A stretch of DNA of 64,000 bases, taken from contig NW_004624865.1 of assembly GCF_000247695.1 (NCBI RefSeq), positions 5,072,554 to 5,136,553 on the forward strand, given 5' to 3'. Numbering within the stretch: position 1 is the first letter of the stretch; each line of letters opens with the position of its first letter. A program made the translations under genes and the position numbers. The DNA is from Heterocephalus glaber. Its lineage: Eukaryota > Chordata > Mammalia > Rodentia > Bathyergidae. Positions 23,001 through 35,200 of the stretch are shown here, piece by piece. Below the pieces are notes generated by a model. That model was not told the DNA's origin and did not search any database. It saw only the letters and a list, made by a program, of their open reading frames with translations.

Positions 23001-26000
23001 TGGGCACCTTTAGCTATCGGGTCAAATGTCAGAGAATCCACGTCCCCCAGCCCGGTCATCTTTGTCACTTGGTGGGTTAACCCGTGCATTTCATCTGTTG
23101 AAGAATGAAACAGTCAAATGTGAGTTAAATTCTTCGTCAAACTAGGCCCCAGCAATGTGTGTATCCACGAGACACAAGGCTGGGCACAGGGCACACACCT
23201 GAAACCCCAGCTACCCAGAAGGCTGAGGCACGAGGATCAAAAGTTCAAAGCCAGCCTGGGTAACCTAGGTTTAAGTAAAATTTCAGATGTGGAGGGGGCT
23301 GTAGCTCTGCACTCTTTGGGTACAATCCATAATTCTGGGGAAAGGCATGACACTACTAGAACCTGGAGATGCATGTGCATTTTGTGATAAAATGCACCCC
23401 CAAAGTGACACCTGTATGAAGAAATGTAAAGGCTGATCTCGGCAAGGCCTACATCTTCTGCCTCTGCAGAGCACACTGTGGCCCCCGGCGTCAGCCACAT
23501 CTCCTGCAGGACACATCTCGTCTGTGTCCCATGCTGGCGCTCACTGACTCGGCTGCAGCATCCCTGGCGTGTTGGGCAGATGCACAGTGGGTGCTGACCT
23601 GATGCCCTGCTTGCCTAGGGGAGGGATGTGGGACTCAGAGGCAGGAAACCAGGCCTCCACATCAGGAACCTCTGACTCTGCATCAGGGCCAACAAGCCTC
23701 GGTTTCTCCACTTGTCACCAGAATAAACCAAGCAAGCACACCCTGGACAGCTCCACTTCTAAGCACACTTCTGTACTGAGTTCTCAGGATGCGCCATGTC
23801 CCTGGGGGGGGCACACTGAAGCTCAAGAGCTGCTGCCTGAGGAGCCTGGGGACTAAGCATGGTGCAGCTGTGGTCCCCTCCATGTCCTGGTTGCTGGGTC
23901 CTCTGTGGAGCCACCCAACTGGATAGAGATCGTCTCCAACACCATGGCTCTGTCACCTTCCACACGTCCCTGGGCCTTTGTCCGCTGCAAGTCTGTCACA
24001 TGCAGAAAGCAGGGCCGGGGTCTCCCATCCTCTGGTCTCAGCCTGTGGTGGTCCGGTCACCATGTCCCTGCTCCTGGGAACCCGTGACCACTCAGGGTTC
24101 CTGGAAAGAGCCACTACCAGTTGCCTCTGCTCGGCCTGTGCTTCCAAAGTCACTTTCTCTTCTCTGTTCTTCCTCATCTCTAGTTTTGGTGGGCCGACGG
24201 CCGCTCCTCTCACAGAACCTGGTCACATGATCCTGGTCCCACAATCCCAGTGGGGCAGCAGCAGCCTTCGACTGCCAGGCAGCTGGCCACGGTTAAGGAC
24301 TGACTTCCGCCTCCCTCTTGCTGAAAATCTGTCTTCCCCCCTGTAGCAACTGGCACGTACCCGGCCACAAGGACCCGTCTATGGTAAAGAATGACCAAAG
24401 TACAAATGGATTTCGTCCTGGAAATGTTTACATGCACATTTCCACTCATCAGGGCTGGGGCAGGGGCTCAGTGGTAAAGCACTTGCCTGGCGTGTGTGAG
24501 GCTCTGACTTCTGTCCCCAGCACTACCAAAAATAAACAAAGAAATTAACTTATTAAAAATACTTTTTTTTTTTGGCGGTACTGGGGATTGAACTCAGGAC
24601 CTTGCACTTGTCAGGCAGGTGCGGCGCCACAGAGCCACATCCTCAGCCCAGCTTTTTTTTATGTACTGGGGATCAAACTCGGGACCTTGTGCTTTTGAGG
24701 CAGGTGCTGGGACTGCTGGGCTAAATCCCTGGCCCTAAAAGTGCTTTGAGCACTGCTTGTGGTGGCACACATCTGTAATCCCAGCACTTTGGAGGCTGAG
24801 GCAGGAGGACCACTGTGAGTGGGCTACATAGTGAGTTCAAGGCCAGCCTGAATTACATAACAAGATCCTGTCTCAAAAACAAAACAACAACAACAACAAA
24901 AAGCCCACTCGTGCTTTGTTCACACAGCAACAGAACATCCATATATATACATACACGTACACAATGGTAACTCAGTCTGTGGCATCCAAGGGCTTCTATG
25001 GTCTACAGCCCTCCCCCAGCTGTTACTCACTCTTCATCCAGCGACTCCTACGCCTCCTACACTGTGGACACTTGGGGCAGAGACACCCTTTTTCTCCAGG
25101 ACTCGTGGCTCAGTGCCAGGCAGCTAATCAGGTGGTGGTGGGTGGGGCTGGGGCAGGCGCCCGGTAGCCTTTAGTGCTGATTGAGGAGCAGGGCAGAGGC
25201 AGGGCAGGAAGTGTTCATGTGATGGAGAATGCAGATGTGCTAATGTCAAGGTGATTTTGACCCAGAGTCCATCTGAATGCACTCAGGGCCACCATCCAGG
25301 TGGGAAGAGATGAGGATGTATAGAAGTATGCTCAATTCACAATACATTTACTTGGGCTCGGTGGTGCACACCTGTGCTCCCAGCACTCAGGAGCCTGAGA
25401 CAGGAAGATCACCGCAAGTTTGAGGCCAGCCTGGGCTAGCTACATAGTGAGTTCAAGACCAATCTGCACTACATAGTGAGACCCTGTCTCAAAAAAAACA
25501 AACAAAAATTTATTTGCTGAATGCCTCCTGTGTACAGGACTGGTACAATGGAGGACAGCAGAAAAAAGAGTAACATGGAAAAGCTAATTTCAAACCACAT
25601 TCACTAAAATTTATCTATTACCTGATAGAAGGTTATAGAGGCTACAGTCTTTTCTCAGAAAATTTAAAAATCAAAACCACATTGGTCAGGGCTGGGGATT
25701 TGGCTCAGTGGTAATGCACCTGCCTTGAAAGTGCAAGGTCCAGAGTTAGATCCCCAGTACCAAAAAAAAAAAAAAAACGAAAAGAAAAAAAAAAAAAACC
25801 ACATTGGCCAAAGCTTTTGTACATGGGGAGGGGAAGGGGGGAATGGGATAAAAGAAAATAAAAATTAAAAACCACACTGGTAATATTATCATAAAGAATA
25901 TCTCCTGAAAATAATGTCTTTCTTTTACGATTAACATCTTGAACTGCCAAAAGTGCAGAATAACAAAACAGTAAATGGGCTGGGTGTGGTGGTGCATGCC

Positions 26001-29000
26001 TGTCCTCCCAGCTACTCAGGAGGCTGAGGCAGGAGGATCTCGAGTTCATGCCCCCAGCCTGGGCAACTGCTACTGATTATATGTAGGTGTCCCCCAAAGC
26101 ATCCTGTGCTCACAGGTGGGGCTTTTGGGAAGTGACTGGATCCCGGTGTGGGATGCTGTGCACCTATGTCCCTCTTCCCTGGATGGCTGCTGCTTCCTGC
26201 CCACCAGGCGCCTCAGCCAGGCCACCCTGCCTGGGACCAGCCAACCATGGATTGAAACCTCTACAGATGGAGCCAAAATAAACCACTGCTCCTTTAATTT
26301 GTGGGTGTCGGGTATTTTCTTCCACCAATAAGGAAGTAACTCAAGACAGGAACTCAGTGAGACCCTATCTCAAAATGAAAACTTAAAAAGGCTGGGGGAT
26401 GTAGCTCAGTGATGGAGCACTTGCCTAGCATGTGCAAGGCCCTGGGTTCAATCCCCAGTACTGCAGGGGAAAGAAAAGAAAAGCAAGAAAAGGCAAACAG
26501 AAGGAAGTGTGGGAGAGGCCTTGAGGATGGACAGACAGGGTCCCAGGGGAGGTGACGTCCAAGAGCACGGGGCTTGGATGCGGGAACTGGCACGTGCCGG
26601 TCCTCCCTGCACAGGCCCTAGGTGCCACTGAGCCCCCGGAGCCCCATCAATCCGTGCGTGGGGACCCCACCTGCCTTCCGTCCTCAGTGCTGAGGAGAAT
26701 GCACATGGGGTGCTTTGGAAAGGCCAGAAGTCTCCAGGCCAGACCCAGATGGTGAAGCGGCAGAGCCTTCCCTGGCCAGGCCGGAGGAGCCCTGCAGAGA
26801 CTGAGGGCCACTCAGGGGGTGTCGGCTGCTAGAACCTTCCACCTGGCCCCAAGGTCACACTGAACGGCCTGGAGAAAGGGCAGTGTTTGTTATCCCAGCA
26901 GAGGCAGAAGCACTTTTAGCTTTCTGGGGACCCAAAAATCTCTCTTTAAAGTTGGGTATGCTGGGCCACACCTGTAATCACAGCACTTGGGAGGCTGAGG
27001 CAGGAGGTTCTCGGTGAGTTCAAGGTCAGCGTGGGGTATATAGTGTGTTCAAAGCCAGTCTGAAGCACACAGTGAGATCTTGTCTAAAAAAACCCCGAAA
27101 GCACAAAAGACATGGCCTTCTTTTTGAGCAACAGTGTCATACAACTAATGGCACTATTGGAAGTAGCATCTGTAAATTGTGAAACAGCACATTCGAGAGG
27201 TCATCTCACACACAATCTTAAGCACAGATGATGTGCACACCAGTTTCAGGCACTTTAGACTCTAGATCCTGAAACATGAAGACTATCAGCCCCCCTTCCC
27301 CATACTGGGAATCAAACTCAGGCCCTTCCCTTCTGAGGCAGCGGCAGATGCAGCGGCGCTGAGCTAAATCTCCGGCCCTCACATCTTAATCTGTAAATCT
27401 GAAAACATGTATTGCTCTCTCCCCGACCAGTAATAAAATAAACTCAATACAGGCCATTTGTAAGATTTGTAAAAATATGAAAAAGGAAAAATGACATGGA
27501 TTACCACAGCTAAGAAGTTGCTCACTTGCTTATTTATTTACTTATTAAGACAGGCTCTTACTGTGTAGTCCAGGCTGGCCTCAAACTCACAGTAGTCCTC
27601 TTGCCTCAGCCTCCTGAACATTGAGATTATAGGCATGCACCACCAGGCCTGTCTCAAAATAGCCACTTTAATGTTTCAGTATATGTACTTTTTTTTTTTT
27701 GGTATCGGGAATCGAACTCAGGTCCTTGTGCTTGCACAGCAGGCAGCAAAACCACTGAGCTAAGTCCTCGGCCTCAGTATATGTACTTCTAATTTCATGT
27801 ACCTATCACCGTGTTACTTTGTAATCTGGCTCGTTTCATTTTTTTTTTATAACAAACATTTTCAATGCTTTAATAACTCTTCATAAACATTATCTTAGAA
27901 GCTACACAGTACAGCTGGGAGGGTTTACACCGATAATCCTAGCACTGTGGGAGGCTGAGGCAGGAGGACCACAAGTTCAAGCCCAGTCTGGACAAATCAG
28001 CAAGACCTTGTCTCAAAATAAAAACAAGTAACAAGGGCAGGGGAGGATGTGGTTCATTGTGAGGCCCTGGGTTCAATCCCCAGTACTACAGACACACCCA
28101 CACACCCACACACAGACACAGACATGTAAATAAGAAACAATGCAAAACAGCAATTCTGATCTATCAACACATGAAAATGCAGATAAACATCTTCCAAATT
28201 CTAGAATCCTGACCAAAAGTGGCTTCTGAAATCTCAATAAGGGATACAGATTCCTTAGCTTTATAAATGACACATTTTCAAAGTTTAAATTCTTTTTGTT
28301 CCTGTTTATAAAAATATTTTATTTATATTTGTACATATATTACCATATTTTCTATTTACTTTCATAGTTAATGTACAATGTTGTGTATCACTTTTTTCAC
28401 ATCTGTGTTTTTCCCTCCTATTAAAAGTATGTCAAGGCCAGCACGGTGGTGCACACCTGTAGTCTCAGCTACTTTGGAGGCTGAGGCAGGAGTATCACTT
28501 GAGCCCAAGAGTCCAAGACCAGCCTGTGTAACACAGCTAACACAGCAAGACCCTTGTCTCAAAAAATAATGAAAAAAATAAAGGAAAATACATTGAATCA
28601 CATTTTTGATGCTGCTTAAGCCACGATGTAGTCATAGCATGTTTGCATTTTCCCTTAAGAATAAAAGTGTGTCTTTCTCACATTTCCAGTCTAACGAGAA
28701 ACTCAGGCCAGTGCATCGCATCGGCAGATTCCATCGGGGTGACTGTCACCAGTGACAGGTGTGGCGAGGCTCTTGCACAGCCCAGGTCACCGTCTTCCAG
28801 CGAGCACCAGGGTTTGATCTCCTCTCCTTTCACAGACTGGAACCCGCAGATGCCATCGAGTGACAAAAATGTCACAGAGTCGCTTCTGGGATTCATTCAA
28901 GTTAGAATCCAAAAGCCTTCATGCAGTGTTACTCTTTACAGAGCCAGCTGTGAGCAACACACTGACATCTGCTGCGTCCTCTCCTCAGCAAACGTGGTGT

Positions 29001-29147
29001 GAGAACCACGCCTGCTCTCAAGCATAAATCTCCTACTCCGAACTAGACTTCTATTTTTGAACGATGTCCCTGGAAACACTTTATTTTTTTCACTCTGTTT
29101 TAATAGGTTATACAGATTAATGAGTTTTATTTTGGCAGATTACTTAA

Positions 29148-29204
<57 letters not shown>

Positions 29205-32200
29205 TGGATGACTTGAGACAGGGTTTCCCTATGTAGCCCAGGCTGGCCTTGAATTTGCAGCGATCCTCCTGCCTCAGCTTCTTGGGTGCTGGGATTACAG
29301 GTGTGCACTCCCACACCTGGCACTTAAGCATTTTGAATGGCCTGAATCCTTTTCAGAAAGGATTTTGAAATTAAGCTTCATGCTGCTGTGTGCCATCTCT
29401 GGGGGTTCCAGGAGTCTGTGGCAAGGAAATATGTTTCACATTCTGAGATTCCGGTAGCGAAAGCTCCCTCGGGGAGCAGCCTGAATGCTTACCAGGGAGG
29501 TTGGCTTCCATCAGATACTTCACACATAGGATGTTGGGGTGAAGGAAGCAGTCTTCGGTGATGTCTGGAAAACGGGGCAAATCTAAAAACGTGGCGATTT
29601 CAAACATGTGTTTATAGATCTCCTCATAGTCAGGCCAAGACTGAAATAGAGAGAGGTCACTGGGGTAGCAATTGTTCTGATTTTATTTTTTTGTTTTTTG
29701 GGTTTTTCTTGGTACCAGGGATCAAACTCGGGACCTTGTGCTTGTGAGGCAGGCGGTGGGACCACTGAGCTTAATTCCTGGCCCAATTGTTCTGATTTTA
29801 ACGCCTTATGTTATTGAATGTTTGGAATGTGGGAGAAAATATGAAGAAGGAAACACCCACAAATCCTTACTGTTCTAACTCAGCAATTTTTTTTTGGAGA
29901 CAGAGTCTCACTATGTAGCCCAGGCTGGGCTTGAACTTGCAGTGATCCTCTTGCCTTAGTGTCCTGAGTGCTGGGATTACAGGCGTGCACCACCACACCT
30001 GGCTTAATCTACTAATTTAAAAAAGTCACAATACTAAATTAAAAAGCCACTAAAATTATTTGTCTCCTAAAATTCTTGGTGACTCTGCCCGAGCTGTACA
30101 GAACGGAAGTGTGACTCTTGCCCCTGAAAGGTTGGAGGATCAAGCTGACACTTAGTCACGGTGCTATCAAAGGGCTCCAACACACAGCTCTCTCTCGTCC
30201 CTCCCTCCTGCACCTCTCAGAATTGTCAGATTCATACTCGTCGCAAGTGCAGCCTGCTGGCATGTAACATTCACGCACTGCTACGTGGGAGAACACCGCG
30301 GTCCGTGTCTAGCAGGTGAAAATCCACACTTGACTTCCTGCAGAACTCCTTCACGTACATTCTCTTATGAAGTTCAGAAAAATCTGTTTTTTCCTGAGTA
30401 AACATTAATAAAGTCTGTCTGGTACTTTAAGACTGCCTTTCTGCCCGTGTGATTCCTACTTCTGTAACTTATAAACAGTTCTAATGTCAATACTATGTGT
30501 AATTTTGCTCCTTTATTTATCTGTTTGCATGAAAGCCTGCTCTGTGCAAGGTGCTTGAGGAAATGGGATGGGGTGAAGATGAACAAAGCAGATCCCTCAA
30601 GGGGTTGCCATCTAGAGTAGGAGCCAAGTGTGCAGAAATGGTTGGAGTGCAGTGTGGGAAGCTGTCAAGCACCATGCATAGGAGGAACAGTCGGCTGATG
30701 GGACCCCAGGAGAGCTGTCACAGCAGGGTCTGTTAGGACTGGTGCTGAATACAGTGCTTTGCAATCTGCTGGTAAGACCTGCGTGTGCTGAGCGGGTGAC
30801 ATCTTATGACAGCAACTCTACTCTCAGCTACACTCCCCAAAACCTGCACACAGCCCTGAAAGCTGGGTTCTATGAAGTTCCTGTAGCAAGCTGCTTGTAT
30901 GAGGGCCCAGCAGGAAGCTCCCCAAATGTGCATCAAGGACAGGAGAGAAAGGCATATGTTGCAGGCACAAAAATACAGTGAATGTTTAAATTAAAAAATG
31001 TATCACAGTAAGATACTTTGCCACCAATCCCCCCAAATCCTCCTCCTTGCTTCCAACACACTCAGCCCATCGTCCTTGACACTTCCTGCAGCAGCTCTGG
31101 AGTCCTCTTTCCTGAGGGTCTTTAGGTACACTGTCCTGGCTGCCTTGATGTCCTGAATGGATTAAAAATGTCTCCCTTTCATGGTCATTGTGCCTTTAGG
31201 GAAGAGCTGGAAGTCACACAGTGCCAGATCCGGTGACTAAGGTGGATAAAGACACAGTGTCACGTTTTTTTACAAGCTGCCTTTCTGGATGGTACTCGGC
31301 AGCAGCAGTCACCATATTTTTTATCACACCTGGTAAAGTCCCTCAGGAACGAGAACTCCAGAGCTGCTGCAGAAAGTGGCAAAAACAATGGGATGAGTGT
31401 GTCTGATGTCAGGAGGATTCTGAGGGGATTCACAGCAGTATGTTTTTCACTGTGACATATATTTTTAAAGAAATGCATAAACATTCATGGTGATCACCCT
31501 CATGGTCTCAGGTGTCAGCAATGAAATGAATGCTCTACATGCAACAGTGTGAATGAATTCAAATTCTCAGGACATAACATTCCAAGAAGGAAGCCAGATG
31601 TAAAAGAAGAACAATTCCATTCATATAAGGTCACGTCAGGAGTCAGGACTGCAGCTACCCCAGGGGTGAGGCTGGATGGGGGCGCGCAAGCACAGCTCAT
31701 GCTGCATACTCTTAGGATATGGACATTTTCCAAGATGTCTATTTTACCTTAATAAAAAGCCTATAATCGCAGCAGTCTGGGAGGCTGAGGCAGGAGGATC
31801 ACTGGGTTGAGCCCACCCTGGGTAATTCAGCACTTAGTGAGACACTGTCTCAAAGTAAAAACTTTAAAAAGGGGGGTGTGTGTTGGGGATGTAGCTCAGT
31901 GCAAAGGCCCAGGGTTCGATCCCCAGTACCAACCCTCTTCCAAAAAAAGTAAAAAAGTTAAAGAAAAGGGAGAGAGTGAGGTGAAAAGGAAAGACAACAT
32001 CAGTTAAGTATAAGAGAGCTACTCTGATGTCATCTTTAGCAAAGAAATAATCTAATTGAGAAACAGAGCTTTGGAAAGACCTTAGGAAGTAGACAGTGTA
32101 AATCTACAGACACCCTGGGAGGAGGACACCCGGGCCTTCTTAAAAATCTCTGTGACGAGGGCCATGGACGTAGCTCAGTGGCACTGTGCTTGCCTGGCAA

Positions 32201-35200
32201 GTGCAAGGTCCTGAGTTCGATCCCTGGTACCAGAAAACAAAATAAAACAAAACAAAACAAAATAAAACTCCACAGTGAGAACCTAGCTCTTTCTCCCAAG
32301 GCAGCCTTGTTTGTCTTGGGCCCATGGCTGAACCCAGTCTGCCAATGAGCTCTGCCTGCAGTGCCAGGTACCCCATTGTAATGGGTCTAATCATTGGTTT
32401 AAGGAAAAACCTACTGTGTTTCACTGAAAATAAGACCTAGGGCCTGGGGATTTGGCTTAGTGGTTATGCCACCTGCCTGGCAAGTGCAAGGACCCAAGTT
32501 GGATCCCTGGTACCAAAAAAAAAAAAAAGAAACTAAGACCTAGCCAGAAAATAATCAGCCTTAAAAACTAGAGATCAGTCAGCTGCCTGCCTCACAAGCA
32601 CAAGGACCCGAGTTTGATCCCCGGTACCAAAAAAACAAAAACTAGAGATCAAAAATGCCAGCCCCAGATGGGCGTGGTGACACATGCCTGGAATCCCAGC
32701 ACTCAGGAGACTGAGGCAGGAGGATTGCTGTGAGTTCAAGGCCAGCCTGGGCTACACAGTGAGTTTAAAGCTATCTCCTCTGGGCATATACCCCAAGTAG
32801 GATTGCTGGGCGTATGGTAGTTCTATTTCTGATTTCTTCGGATACATCCATGCTATTTTCCATAGTGGTCAAAGCTTGGTTTTAGATGCTACTATTTCTC
32901 ACCACTTCTGCTGCTACTGCCTGCTCCTACGCCAGCCCCAGACCTGGCCCACCACCCTCAGGAACAGCACCGGGTCCGCTCTGGCTGTGGTGCAGCTGGG
33001 GGCCAGAGTGAGACTTTCAGTGCAAATCTGATATGTCACTGTCTTTGAGAACCCACTAACAGGTCACGCAGCTCCGAGGCCGCCATGTGTGGCTCTGGCT
33101 TTGTCTGAGGTAAACTGTCTGCTAGACCTTTAGGGGAGAAGGTGGAATGACCAGGAAAGGCAGCAGCAGGGAGACGAGGCGCGTGCACGGAGCACAGGGA
33201 CACCTGCATTGCTTCGTGTTACAGGGGGCGTCTTCTTCCATCCCACACCACTTCTGGCCTAAGAGGCCACAGGCTGGACGAGCTCTTGGGGACAGGGTGT
33301 GCTCACCGCAGCATTAGGTGAACGGAATTGCTGTGGGTCCCTAGAGTGGAGAATGTGCCGACTGAGAGCAAGCGAGTGATGACAGACAGCAAGGTAGCTG
33401 ATCCTGCAGCCCAGCTGTGGTTGTGCTGGGAGGGCAGAGAGGGGCCCGAGAGCCCTGTCTTCACCACACTCAGCTTCCTTTCTTCCAGGTGGCTTTAAAC
33501 TGCCCGCCTGCTCGTCATTCTAACACAGACGCACAAGCAATCCTGAGGGGCATTCGAGATGGGGGCACACCGAGGGTAGGGTGTGGAGGAGACTCCATCC
33601 ACTAAGGGAGGTGAGGACAGGCTGGGTGGAGCCCTTCTGCCTCCCATCGCTTTGGGCACAGGTTCACGAGGGCCGCAGGGGTGCTCCACAGCGCGTGAGT
33701 CACCAGGGCACTGCACCACTCAGTGGGTTTGGCCAAACCAGTGTGACACCTTTTCTTTTTACTCATTCAGAGAAGATCCGAAGGTTGTTTATCAACATTC
33801 AAAATACTGCAGATGTGTTCTGGAATGGATTTCCAGTTTTCTCTTTGTCACTTGTTGCTGAGGATGATAAAAGAATGAATGATCCATGGGCCAGGGATTT
33901 AGCTCAGTGGTTTCACTGCCTGCTGCACAAGCACAAGGACCCGAGTTCAATCCCCGGTACCAAAAAAAAAAAGAAAAAGAAGAGCATTATGAATGGTAAA
34001 TATCCGGATAAATATAATGGCACTTTTTGGGCCAGGGATTTAGCTCAGTGGTTCCGGCGCCTGCCTCGCAAGCGCAAGGTCCTGAGTTCAATCCCCAGTA
34101 CCAAAAAAAAAAAAAAAAGAATGATCCCCCCACCACCACCCCCCCGCCTGAGGCCTGAGGTCAGGGCCTTGGCACTGAGCTCCATCTCCAGCACCTTTTT
34201 ACTTTTTATTTTGAGACAGGGTCTTACTAAGTCACTAAGTTGCTCAGGTTGGGTTCTAATTTGTGATCCTCCTGCCTCAGCCTCCCAGAGTGCCAGGATA
34301 ACAGGCATGTGTCACCACCCCTAGCTTGAAATGACTAATTCTTGAGATGATTTAGAAACACAGCCAAGGACCGTGCTTGAATAATAAGTATGCAACATTA
34401 TTATCTGTTCAGAAGCTGGTCTGAAGGTTCGAAATATATAAAATAAAGAAAGTCGGGCTGAGAAGACAGAAGGAGGCCTCCTGGCTGAGTCTCTGGCAGA
34501 ACAAACTGCGTCGGGTACAGACACGTGTGCTGGGCTGGACACCTTGCTTCACCAGGGACCTTCTGCTAAAGACTCCCCAAAAGACGAGATTTTTGGCTCA
34601 TTCAGCCAGATGAGCTGAAAGCTTTAGGAGGAAGTAAACAGAGCTTCACATTAGCACTGTCCTCCACGATCCTGAGTGAAAAATGAAGCAGCAGGAGAGG
34701 CAGAGGAAGGAGGAGGAGGAGGAGGAGTTGACCATCTTCAAATGAAGTAAGTAATGCAACAGCTTCGCACTGGGGCTTGGGAATCAGGCCTCAGCCAAGA
34801 GATGACGGAGACGCCCATCTTGGTGACTCCATCCCAGGTCAGGTCAGAGGTGGGTGGAATGAAACTCCTGGGCTGTGTGGAAAGGAAAACAGGGCACTCA
34901 ACGCCTCTGTGTTCTGCCTCCACTGCCCAGGGTTAAGAGCAGTGTCAGATTCGCTGTCACCGGGTGGGGAGCCTTTAAACATGAGCAGGACAACTTCCTG
35001 GAGAAGCTCGCCTAGGACACGGTGGAGAGGGGCTCCCTGCTCCTTTGGAGGAGGACTTGGTGTAAAGGTGTGTGTGGCAGGCTAGGATACTAAAAATAAA
35101 CCCACAGCCGAGATAGCAGCAACACAGGCCTGGCAGCCTACACACACAAAACTCGGGCCTTATCTCATGGCATCTCCTTGCACAATCGCACCTTTTGTCA

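Larger units (their letters stand above)
23095..29492 (-). other. TAF1B: TAF1B intron 9
   Basis: This is a 6398-bp GT-AG intron. SINE copies cluster at 24451-24902, 25347-26062, 26390-27103 and 27297-28090. A probable MaLR-type LTR fragment lies at 26066-26345 and a GT microsatellite at 29151-29203. The interval 23280-24450 is moderately GC-rich with no recognised content. Confidence 0.8.

Noticed and set aside
29151..29203. Possible CRISPR-like or other repeat arrays
   Set aside because: The arrays here are simple GT, CA, GA and ATT microsatellites without spacers; the DNA is mammalian.
33581..34324. 247-codon open frame on the plus strand
   Set aside because: It runs through two ID SINEs and a B1-dID; the repeated [14 protein letters not shown] text is translated ID sequence.
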